Origin: Chromobacteriaceae bacterium
GTDB taxonomy: Bacteria; Pseudomonadota; Gammaproteobacteria; Burkholderiales; Aquaspirillaceae
Length of the DNA: 12,222 nt
Direction: 5' to 3'
Assembly (NCBI GenBank): GCA_030151505.1
Contig: JASLDQ010000272.1
Span: 1-12,222, forward strand
Numbering within the stretch: position 1 is the stretch's first letter; every line of letters begins with the position of its first letter. The notes under the pieces are model-generated. The model saw nothing but the letters and a program-made list of their open reading frames with translations. It was not told the DNA's origin and did no database searches. Below, in pieces: positions 7,346 through 12,222 of the stretch. A program made the position numbers and the translations under genes.

Positions 7346-8020
7346 ATGAGTCAGGCAATCCGAGTTTTGCTGGTGGACGACCACACCCTGTTCCGCAGCG
7401 GCATCAAGGCGCTGCTGTCGCGCCAGCCGGAGCTGGAAGTGGTCGGCGAGGCCGCCGACGGCGCCGATGGCGTCAAGCGGGCCGCCAGCCTGAAACCCGA
7501 CGTGGTGCTGCTTGACCTGAACATGCCGGGCCTGTCCGGCGTGGAGGCGCTGCGCCTGATGCTGCAGGACAATCCGGCGCTGGCGGTGGTGATGCTGACC
7601 GTGTCGGAGGACGCCGACGACCTCGCCGCCGCGCTGACCGGCGGTGCGCGCGGCTACCTGCTCAAGAATATCGACGCCGATTTTCTCACCCGTTCGATCC
7701 AGCGCGCCGCCGCCGGCGAGTCGGTGATGAGCGAAGCGATGACCACCGCGCTGATGCGGCAGTTCCGCAGCAATGCCGAGCGACCGCCGCAGCCCGCCGA
7801 CAGCGACCGCCTGACCCCGCGCGAGCGTGAGATCCTCGGCCATCTGGCCCACGGCGAAAGCAATAAGGAAATCGCCCGCTCGCTTGACCTGGCCGAAAGC
7901 ACGGTGAAGATCCACGTGCAGAACATCCTGAAGAAGCTGGAACTGAGCAGCCGGGTGCAGGCAGCGGTCTATGCCGTCGAACACGGGCTGGCAGCGGGCA
8001 AGAGCGGCGAAAACCGCTGA
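7346..8020 (+). CDS. narL: Nitrate/nitrite response regulator NarL
   Basis: Predicted 224-residue two-domain regulator. The receiver domain (about 4-125) has the acidic pair Asp11-Asp12, the phospho-acceptor Asp57 in LLDLNMPG, Thr85 and Lys107. The LuxR/NarL-type helix-turn-helix (about 153-215) reads LTPREREIL then STVKIHVQNILKKL, the latter being the DNA-reading helix. As I recall, E. coli NarL contacts DNA with Lys188, Val189 and Lys192. The matching residues here are Lys, Ile and Gln, so its site preference may differ slightly. The ATG has only a weak ribosome site (AAGAGA, about 8 bases upstream). Phosphorylated by NarX, it should control narK1, possibly its own operon, and nar genes elsewhere. 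It is the last gene of the operon; no T-tailed terminator is visible after it. Confidence 0.95.
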   Translation: MSQAIRVLLVDDHTLFRSGIKALLSRQPELEVVGEAADGADGVKRAASLKPDVVLLDLNMPGLSGVEALRLMLQDNPALAVVMLTVSEDADDLAAALTGGARGYLLKNIDADFLTRSIQRAAAGESVMSEAMTTALMRQFRSNAERPPQPADSDRLTPREREILGHLAHGESNKEIARSLDLAESTVKIHVQNILKKLELSSRVQAAVYAVEHGLAAGKSGENR

Positions 8021-8309
8021 GCAAGGGCCCGCATGGCTGGACCCCCCATGCAAGGAGGCCACCGGACGGACGTCTCCCGTTTACCCGGAAATCCGCCTTC
8101 CCGGAGGGCCTGGCGCCCGTTGCGGCAATGAATCCCGCTGGGCGGTGAACCCGGGCCTCGTGCCGGTATCTTGGTCTCGGCAAGGACATGCCTGACGGAA
8201 ACCGGCATGCTCGGCCCCACAGAGGTGCATCCGGCACCGCCTGCCGCGCCGCCCCGACTGGCGGCGCAGCCCGGTGCAGATAACCGCCCACTTCTCCCCA
8301 AGCCAGCGT

Positions 8310-8402
8310 CTACCGTGTAATCCCTTCAACCAGCAGGACATCGATCCAAGGCAGGCGAACGGCGCCGGTCTTGCCCGGTACGCGAATCAGGCCCAGCGGC
8401 AT
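8310..8402 (-). pseudogene. Possible small ORF or C-terminal remnant of a lost gene
   Basis: On the minus strand an ATG at 8402 opens 30 codons ending in TAG at 8310. The peptide begins MPLGLIRVPGKTG and continues with an alternating hydrophobic pattern ending LLVEGITR. It reads like a folded-protein end with codon use like the real genes here, whereas upstream in the same frame the sequence turns into Arg/Pro-rich noise. There is no strong ribosome site. It could be the surviving tail of a decayed gene or chance. I do not recognise a family. Confidence 0.2.
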
Positions 8403-8670
8403 AGCTGCACCCGTTTTTACCCTGTCGATCGGAGCCTGCGCCGGAGCAGGCCAGCTACCCGGCCGCCATCTCCGCCTTATCTTCACGTCAGGGTCCCGTA
8501 AGTCACTGCCCTCGGTCGGTCTGCACGGATTTATCATGCGGACCAGCCGGTATCCGGATAGCATTGCCGCTACACGGGAGATGCGACCCGCTTTCCATAT
8601 CCCCGGGCCGTCAATCCGGCGGGCCGAATCCGGAAGCAGATCGGCACTTTCCGGCAGGACCCTTTCCTCT

Positions 8671-8684
8671 TTTAGCCCATCCGG
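8671..8684 (+). repeat. 14-bp direct repeat, copy 1
   Basis: TTTAGCCCATCCGG occurs here, 5 bp before the transporter ATG, and again at 11650-11663, upstream of the HTH gene. In both places CTTTCCGG lies about 15-16 bp before it, so the shared unit is about 38 bp with a variable middle. Both copies lie in gene upstream regions on the + strand. Its function is unknown, and chance is possible for a 14-mer in 12 kb. Confidence 0.4.
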
Positions 8685-8689
8685 TTTCC

Positions 8690-9556
8690 ATGAGTACCGA
8701 CGCTTTCCTTCTCGTAATAGCCGGCGCGCTGTTCCATGCCGCCTGGAACCTGTGCGCCAAGAAAGCATCGGGCGGCCTGTCCTTCGTCTGGCTGTTCGGC
8801 ATCGTGAGCCTGGTCGCCGTCCTCCCCTTCGGCCTGGCGTCATGGCACGCCCATCCGTCGCCGCTCGGCCTTTCCGCCTGGGCCGCCATTGCCGGCAGCG
8901 CTCTGATACACATGCTGTACTCGCTGGTGCTGCAACAAGGCTACCGGGCGGGCGATTTTTCCGTCGTCTACCCGCTGGCCCGCGGCACCGGGCCGCTGTT
9001 TGCCGTGTTTGGCGCCATCCTGCTGCTGGGAGAGATGCCGACCACCCAAGGCTGGTTGGGCATCGCCGCCATCCTCCTGGGCATCCTGCTGATTTCGGGG
9101 GCGATACGGCAGCTTTCCACTTCGGCCAAGGCGCTTGCCGGCATGTATTGGGGCTGCCTGACGGGAGTTTTCATTGCGGCCTATACCGTGCTCGACGGCT
9201 GGGCGATCAAGGTTGCCGGCCTCGATCCCGTGCTCTATTACCTGCTCGTCCTGATGCTGCGCACCGCCATTCTGGCGCCGCAGGCCCTGGGCAATCCCCA
9301 AGCGCTTCGCCAGCAATGGCGCAGCAATCGCCGCTACATCATTGCGGTGGGCCTGTTGTCGCCGCTGGCCTATACCCTGGTCCTGCTCGCCATGGTTCGC
9401 GCGCCGCTCAGTTACGTCGCACCGGTGCGGGAATTGTCCATGCTGGTCGGCGTCATTCTGGGAGCAAGGCTCCTGCGCGAATCCTTCAGCCCCGGGCGGG
9501 CGATCGGCACCCTCCTGATGGTCGCCGGCGTCGCCATGCTGGTCCGGGCACCCTGA
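8690..9556 (+). CDS. EamA/DMT-superfamily transporter
   Basis: Predicted 288-residue inner-membrane protein with about ten hydrophobic segments arranged as two related halves, the usual size for EamA-type drug/metabolite transporters. The first half has FHAAWNLCAKKA near residues 15-25 and YRAGDFSVVYPLARGTGPLF (86-105). The second half has the matching SYVAPVRELSMLVGVILGA (231-249), a pattern typical of EamA repeats. Members export or import amino acids, nucleotide-sugar precursors or other small metabolites; the substrate cannot be told here. The start at 8690 puts the first membrane helix at the N-terminus as in the family. An upstream in-frame ATG at 8564 would add 42 residues rich in Pro and Gly and is unlikely. 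No good ribosome site precedes 8690; AGGA at 8656-8659 is too far. The gene stands alone, with long gaps on both sides. Confidence 0.9.
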   Translation: MSTDAFLLVIAGALFHAAWNLCAKKASGGLSFVWLFGIVSLVAVLPFGLASWHAHPSPLGLSAWAAIAGSALIHMLYSLVLQQGYRAGDFSVVYPLARGTGPLFAVFGAILLLGEMPTTQGWLGIAAILLGILLISGAIRQLSTSAKALAGMYWGCLTGVFIAAYTVLDGWAIKVAGLDPVLYYLLVLMLRTAILAPQALGNPQALRQQWRSNRRYIIAVGLLSPLAYTLVLLAMVRAPLSYVAPVRELSMLVGVILGARLLRESFSPGRAIGTLLMVAGVAMLVRAP

Positions 9557-9840
9557 TCCGCGAATCCGGCAGCGGCATGGCGACGGCGGGTTCACCACGT
9601 CCGCACAGGAATCAGGCAACAATCGCCATACGCGTCCGGACTGGGCAGACTCCACCTTGTCCGCCGGACCCGGCCGCCCGCGGCGCTGCTTGCTGCCCGG
9701 GCTTGTGCACGACGCAAAATCGTCCCGATCTCCAGTCCCCACTCCGCCGTTGATCCACCGCACCGCCATGACCCGGCATTTTCCCTTACAACTTAAAAAC
9801 AGGATCAACCTGCCCATCGTTACGACCACGTGAGGCCAGC

Positions 9841-10428
9841 ATGGATCGTCCCGCCGGAAAACGCAGTTGCCTCTACGACACGCCTCAATTGGAAGTCGTC
9901 ATCGACGACATGGCGCGGCAGATAGCCGCTTTGCTTGCCGGCCGGACCAATGTGGCGATCATCGGCATTCTGCGGCGCGGCGCACCGCTGGCCGACCGCC
10001 TGAGCACGGCACTGACGCAAGGACATGGCCTGCCGCCGCCCTTGCGGCTGGACCTGGCAATCAAGCGCTACGCCGACGATCTGACCTTGCTCCACCCCGA
10101 TACGCGCCTGACCGAAAACGCCGCCCACGCCGGCGTGGACCTGAGCGGCCATACCCTGCTGCTGGTGGACGACGTGCTCTATACCGGCCACTCCTTGCTC
10201 CGGGCGGTGGACTACCTCGCCGGCAAGCAGCCGGCCGCCGTCCTCGTGGCCGTGCTGGCGGACCGCCACGCTGCCCGACTACCGCTGCGGGCCGATGTGG
10301 TGGGACTCCATCTGCAGGTTGCGCCGTCCGACATCGTCGAATGCAATGTGCCGCCCTATGAGGCCGGCTTCCGGATCGAGCTGCTGCAACCGGAGCGCCC
10401 CGGGCAGGCCAGCGGAGTTTCATCATGA
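9841..10428 (+). CDS. PyrR-like phosphoribosyltransferase
   Basis: Predicted 195-residue cytosolic protein of the type I phosphoribosyltransferase fold, close in layout to PyrR, the pyr attenuator/uracil phosphoribosyltransferase. The PRPP loop is LLLVDDVLYTGHS (106-118); PyrR has the same VDDVLYTG string but usually Arg where His117 stands here. The flexible-loop region DLAIKRYADDL (71-81) parallels the PyrR D-I-x-x-Y-R-D-D-L stretch. VLADRHAARLPLRADVVG (138-155) matches the PyrR V-L-V-D-R-G-H-R-E-L-P-I segment. The start has GAGG six bases upstream. The gene overlaps the next one by 4 bp (ATGA at 10425-10428), so the two are translated together. No pyrB, pyrC or uracil permease lies nearby, and no pyr attenuator is evident, so a role in pyr control is not supported by context. 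Substrate unknown. Confidence 0.82.
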   Translation: MDRPAGKRSCLYDTPQLEVVIDDMARQIAALLAGRTNVAIIGILRRGAPLADRLSTALTQGHGLPPPLRLDLAIKRYADDLTLLHPDTRLTENAAHAGVDLSGHTLLLVDDVLYTGHSLLRAVDYLAGKQPAAVLVAVLADRHAARLPLRADVVGLHLQVAPSDIVECNVPPYEAGFRIELLQPERPGQASGVSS

Positions 10429-11078
10429 TGTTCAACGACCGGGCGCATGCCGCCGGCCTCCTCGCCGCCGCCCTCCAGCCCTGGCAGGGACACCACCCGC
10501 TGGTGCTGGCCATTCCGCGCGGCGGGGTACCGATGGGCGAGGTGGTGGCCGATGCCCTGGGAGGGGAACTGGATGTCGTGCTGGTGCGCAAACTGGGCGC
10601 ACCCTACAACCCGGAGTTCGCCATCGGCGCGGTCAGCGAATCCGGCTGGTCCTGGCTGGCCGACCACGCCGGCAGCGCGGGAGCCGATCAGGCCTATATC
10701 GAGGCGGAAATCCAGGCGCAGATCGAATTGATGCGCCGGCGACGGGCGCAGTACACCCCGGTCCGGCCGCCCATCGACCCGGCCGGCCGCATCGTCATCG
10801 TGGTGGACGACGGTCTGGCCACCGGCGCCACCATGATTGCCGCTCTCCATGCCATCCGCGCCCGCCATCCTGCCCGGCTGATCTGCGCCATACCGGTCGC
10901 GTCGATCGAAGCGGCCGCCAGGGTCCAGCCGTATTGCGATGAAACGGTATGCCTGCACGCCTCGGCCGACTTCCAGGCAGTCGGCCAGTTTTATCGCCAC
11001 TTCGATCAGGTCAAGGACGATGAAGTGATCGAAATTTTGACCAGCCACGCCGGCAGAAGACACCGGAAGAGTCCTTGA
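10425..11078 (+). CDS. Phosphoribosyltransferase-family protein (COG1926-like)
   Basis: Predicted 217-residue protein with the pattern of the poorly characterised COG1926 phosphoribosyltransferases. These features are FNDRAHAA at the N-terminus, LAIPRGGVPMGEVVA (28-42), VVLVRKLGAPYNPEFAIGAV (51-70) and the PRPP loop VIVVDDGLATGAT (124-136). DFQAVGQFYRHFDQV follows near residues 182-196. The last is typical of the family C-terminus. Whether it transfers a phosphoribosyl group is unproven; the family acceptor is not firmly known to me. The start at 10425 is backed by GGAG seven bases upstream; a second ATG follows directly at 10428. It is overlapped by the PyrR-like gene. After its stop comes a 7-bp inverted repeat GGTTCGG (11081-11087) / CCGAACC (11111-11117) without a T-run. 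Confidence 0.85.
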   Translation: MMFNDRAHAAGLLAAALQPWQGHHPLVLAIPRGGVPMGEVVADALGGELDVVLVRKLGAPYNPEFAIGAVSESGWSWLADHAGSAGADQAYIEAEIQAQIELMRRRRAQYTPVRPPIDPAGRIVIVVDDGLATGATMIAALHAIRARHPARLICAIPVASIEAAARVQPYCDETVCLHASADFQAVGQFYRHFDQVKDDEVIEILTSHAGRRHRKSP

Positions 11079-11258
11079 CCGGTTCGGACTGTTTGGGCAT
11101 GGCAAGCCTGCCGAACCCGCACAGACGGCCACCGGGGCTCGAAATGCCATCCTTATACTCAACCGCAACACGCCAGATATTCGTCATTAAGGAAGGCTTC
11201 AACTGCCGTTCGTAGGCTTTGCACGGGGTCAAACCGGCCCATCCGTTTGGAGAAATCG

Positions 11259-11519
11259 ATGTTGTGCCCGAATTGCAGCAATACCCATCTCGTCATGAGC
11301 GAGCGCCAAGGTGTCGAGATCGACTACTGCCCGAACTGCCGGGGCGTCTGGCTTGACCGTGGCGAACTCGACAAGATCATTGAACGCTCGGCCGGCACGC
11401 AGCAGGCCGCTGGCCCTGCCGGCCACGGTGCGGTGCATCACGACAGTCACGCCGGCCATGGCCACGGCTACAACAAGCCGTACAAGAAGAAGAGCTTTTT
11501 CGAGGAACTGTTCGACTAG
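11259..11519 (+). CDS. Small TFIIB-type zinc-ribbon protein with His-rich tail
   Basis: Predicted 86-residue protein. Two CPNC knuckles (Cys3/Cys6 and Cys24/Cys27), with RGVWLDRGELDKII right after, match the bacterial zf-TFIIB domain. That domain is a short zinc ribbon often found alone with no known role. Residues 50-66 are rich in His and Gly (HHDSHAGHGHG), followed by a basic patch KPYKKK and an acidic-aromatic end SFFEELFD. Such tails are common in this family and might bind metal. The ATG at 11259 is chosen because GGAGA lies five bases upstream; an in-frame TTG at 11247 would overlap that site. A TATACT box at 11154-11159 is a possible -10 with no evident -35. The gene is followed by a strong terminator and is probably transcribed alone. 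Confidence 0.88.
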   Translation: MLCPNCSNTHLVMSERQGVEIDYCPNCRGVWLDRGELDKIIERSAGTQQAAGPAGHGAVHHDSHAGHGHGYNKPYKKKSFFEELFD

Positions 11520-11560
11520 GCCCCACACGCTCGGGCAGACCGTGTTGCCCAGCCCGATCC

Positions 11561-11602
11561 ATCCGGCCCGACAGGCTGCGCTTGCCGGGCCGGATCATTT
11601 TG
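11561..11602 (+). terminator. Terminator after the zinc-ribbon gene
   Basis: ATCCGGCCCG (11561-11570) and CGGGCCGGAT (11586-11595) are perfect 10-bp inverse complements around a 15-nt loop, followed by CATTTT. The stem is very stable and the T-tract is short. It lies about 40 bp past the stop codon. Confidence 0.75.
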
Positions 11603-11649
11603 GCCGCCGGGAACATGAGCAGCCCCCTTTCCGGGGAAACCTTGCCGCG

Positions 11650-11663
11650 TTTAGCCCATCCGG
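11650..11663 (+). repeat. 14-bp direct repeat, copy 2
   Basis: Second copy of TTTAGCCCATCCGG, with CTTTCCGG 15 bp before it. It lies between the zinc-ribbon terminator and the promoter of the HTH gene. Confidence 0.4.
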
Positions 11664-11690
11664 ACTATAGCCATAGCCAATTAATGCTAT

Positions 11691-11718
11691 TTGATTAGTT
11701 GATTGGCCAATCTATATT
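11691..11718 (+). promoter_or_regulatory. Promoter of the HTH gene with a perfect palindrome in the spacer
   Basis: TTGATT (11691-11696) and TATATT (11713-11718) are near-consensus -35 and -10 boxes, 16 bp apart, in an AT-rich island of otherwise GC-rich DNA. The 12-bp perfect palindrome GATTGGCCAATC (11701-11712) fills the spacer and abuts the -10. A repressor bound there would block RNA polymerase, so self-repression by the HTH product is an attractive guess. The start of transcription would be near 11725, with a leader of about 43 nt. Confidence 0.6.
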
Positions 11719-11767
11719 CCGATCTGCACAATCCGAAAAACCACCCGATTCTGACAGGACCCCGGCC

Positions 11768-12079
11768 ATGAAGCTTTTTTCCAAAATCGACAACCCTCGT
11801 GAAATCCGCCGCAGACTCGGCCTCAACCAGCAGGAATTCTGGAACCAGATCGGCGTCACTCAGTCCGGAGGCAGCCGCTACGAATCCGGCCGCAACATGC
11901 CCAAACCGGTACGCGAATTGCTGCGTCTGGTCCATGTCGAACAGATTGATCTGGGCAAGGTCAATCGCCAGGATTTCGAAATCATTGAGTATCTGAAGAA
12001 GGTCCACCCTGAACTGCACAGGAGCCTGCTAAAGGCGATTACCGGGAAAATGAAAACGGCTGAAGCGCCAGCGACATGA
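11768..12079 (+). CDS. XRE-like helix-turn-helix regulator
   Basis: Predicted 103-residue cytosolic DNA-binding protein. Residues 10-45 follow the Cro/C1-type HTH pattern: PREIRRRLGLNQQEFWNQIG, then VTQSGGSRYESGRNMP, with the second helix at about 21-28 and the reading helix at about 32-40. The Tyr-Glu-Ser-Gly-Arg string is a typical end of the motif. The rest (46-90) is helical and charged, perhaps for dimerisation. No sensor domain is present. The start at 11768 has AGGA eight bases upstream; an in-frame ATG at 11699 lies inside the promoter and would add 23 unconserved residues. It seems monocistronic, with its own promoter and terminator. Its targets are unknown; the palindrome in its promoter is the first candidate. 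No toxin gene is adjacent, so an antitoxin role is not supported. Confidence 0.85.
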   Translation: MKLFSKIDNPREIRRRLGLNQQEFWNQIGVTQSGGSRYESGRNMPKPVRELLRLVHVEQIDLGKVNRQDFEIIEYLKKVHPELHRSLLKAITGKMKTAEAPAT

Positions 12080-12133
12080 CGTCATCGCAAAGCACGATGG
12101 CGATCGAGGCAAGCGACTTCGACAAACACTCCG

Positions 12134-12160
12134 GGCGACTGATGAAGTCGCCTTTTTATT
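12134..12160 (+). terminator. Intrinsic terminator of the HTH gene
   Basis: GGCGACT (12134-12140) and AGTCGCC (12146-12152) form a perfect 7-bp stem with a 5-nt loop, followed directly by TTTTTATT. The right arm can also pair as GAAGTCGC (12144-12151) with an upstream GCGACTTC (12113-12120), so two mutually exclusive hairpins are possible. It lies about 55 bp after the stop codon. A 10-bp palindrome ATGACGTCAT (12076-12085) overlaps that stop codon. Confidence 0.88.
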
Positions 12161-12222
12161 GCCTAGGGACAAGACTTGAATCGCCCCGGCTTCTCTAGAC
12201 ACCAGCGAGCCGTTGGAAATAC

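Larger units (their letters stand above)
8021..8689. other. 669-bp stretch without a convincing gene
   Basis: No frame on either strand gives a recognisable protein with a good start. Visible structure includes a GCATGG/CCATGC hairpin just after narL (8031-8051) and CATGCC/GGCATG around 8186-8210. A GCCTGC/GCAGGC hairpin lies near 8434-8451. An 8-bp stem GGTCTGCA (8518-8525) / TGCGGACC (8537-8544, one G-T pair) and a perfect palindrome TATCCGGATA (8551-8560) follow. A 30-codon minus-strand frame (8310-8402) looks protein-like. The stretch may be a long leader of the transporter gene, gene debris, or both. Confidence 0.5.

Noticed and set aside
5594..8062. A very long open frame (over 800 codons) on the minus strand opposite narX and narL
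   Set aside because: It is the GC-rich shadow of two well-supported genes. Its product is a Gln/His/Arg/Ala-rich string with no domain, and it crosses the narX-narL gap without its own signals.
9557..9840. Possible gene or promoter between the transporter and the PyrR-like gene
   Set aside because: Open frames here are tails of shadow frames. No -35/-10 pair with acceptable spacing is seen; only the GAGG ribosome site before 9841 is clear.
11011..11232. Minus-strand 73-codon frame before the zinc-ribbon gene
   Set aside because: No ribosome site, no domain, overlaps the 3' end of the COG1926-like gene.
11691..11713. FNR-like strings TTGATTAGTTGATT in front of the HTH gene
   Set aside because: The second half-sites do not read ATCAA; the string is better explained as a -35 box plus the GATTGGCCAATC palindrome.

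Overview
The window is GC-rich (roughly two-thirds G+C in the genes), with tightly packed genes and good Shine-Dalgarno sites. Its gene content points to a nitrate-respiring or denitrifying betaproteobacterium. The Chromobacteriaceae/Neisseriales and the Thauera/Azoarcus type of Rhodocyclales are both possible, and I cannot decide from the sequence alone. I see no tRNA, rRNA, IS element, phage gene or CRISPR array.

Layout. Bases 1-332 are the 3' end of a gene on the + strand, probably a patatin-like phospholipase. After a non-coding, hairpin-rich gap comes a minus-strand pair of nitrate/nitrite transporters. The upstream gene is narK1 (2097-3344) and the downstream gene is narK2 (662-2035), which ends in a clear intrinsic terminator at 607-632. 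A 353-bp divergent control region (3345-3697) separates narK1 from a + strand operon: moaA (molybdenum cofactor step 1), a beta-class carbonic anhydrase, narX (nitrate sensor kinase) and narL (response regulator). The control region holds a near-consensus 7-2-7 NarL box, a perfect 18-bp palindrome and a plausible moaA promoter. These genes form one functional block. NarK1/NarK2 move nitrate and nitrite across the inner membrane, MoaA starts the cofactor needed by nitrate reductase, and NarX-NarL switches the genes on when nitrate is present. The structural narGHJI genes are not in the window.

From 8021 the content changes to accessory or housekeeping genes of less certain role. A 669-bp stretch has no convincing gene. 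It is followed by a 10-TM EamA/DMT-family transporter (8690-9556). Next are two different phosphoribosyltransferase-fold genes overlapping by 4 bp (9841-10428 PyrR-like, 10425-11078 COG1926-like), then a small TFIIB-type zinc-ribbon protein with a His-rich tail (11259-11519), then an XRE-like helix-turn-helix regulator (11768-12079). The last two genes each have a good intrinsic terminator. The regulator also has a promoter with a perfect 12-bp palindrome in its spacer.

The points most worth a second look are the tandem PyrR-like/COG1926 pair, the carbonic anhydrase translationally coupled to narX, the NarL box in the narK1/moaA control region, and the palindromic promoter of the small HTH regulator.
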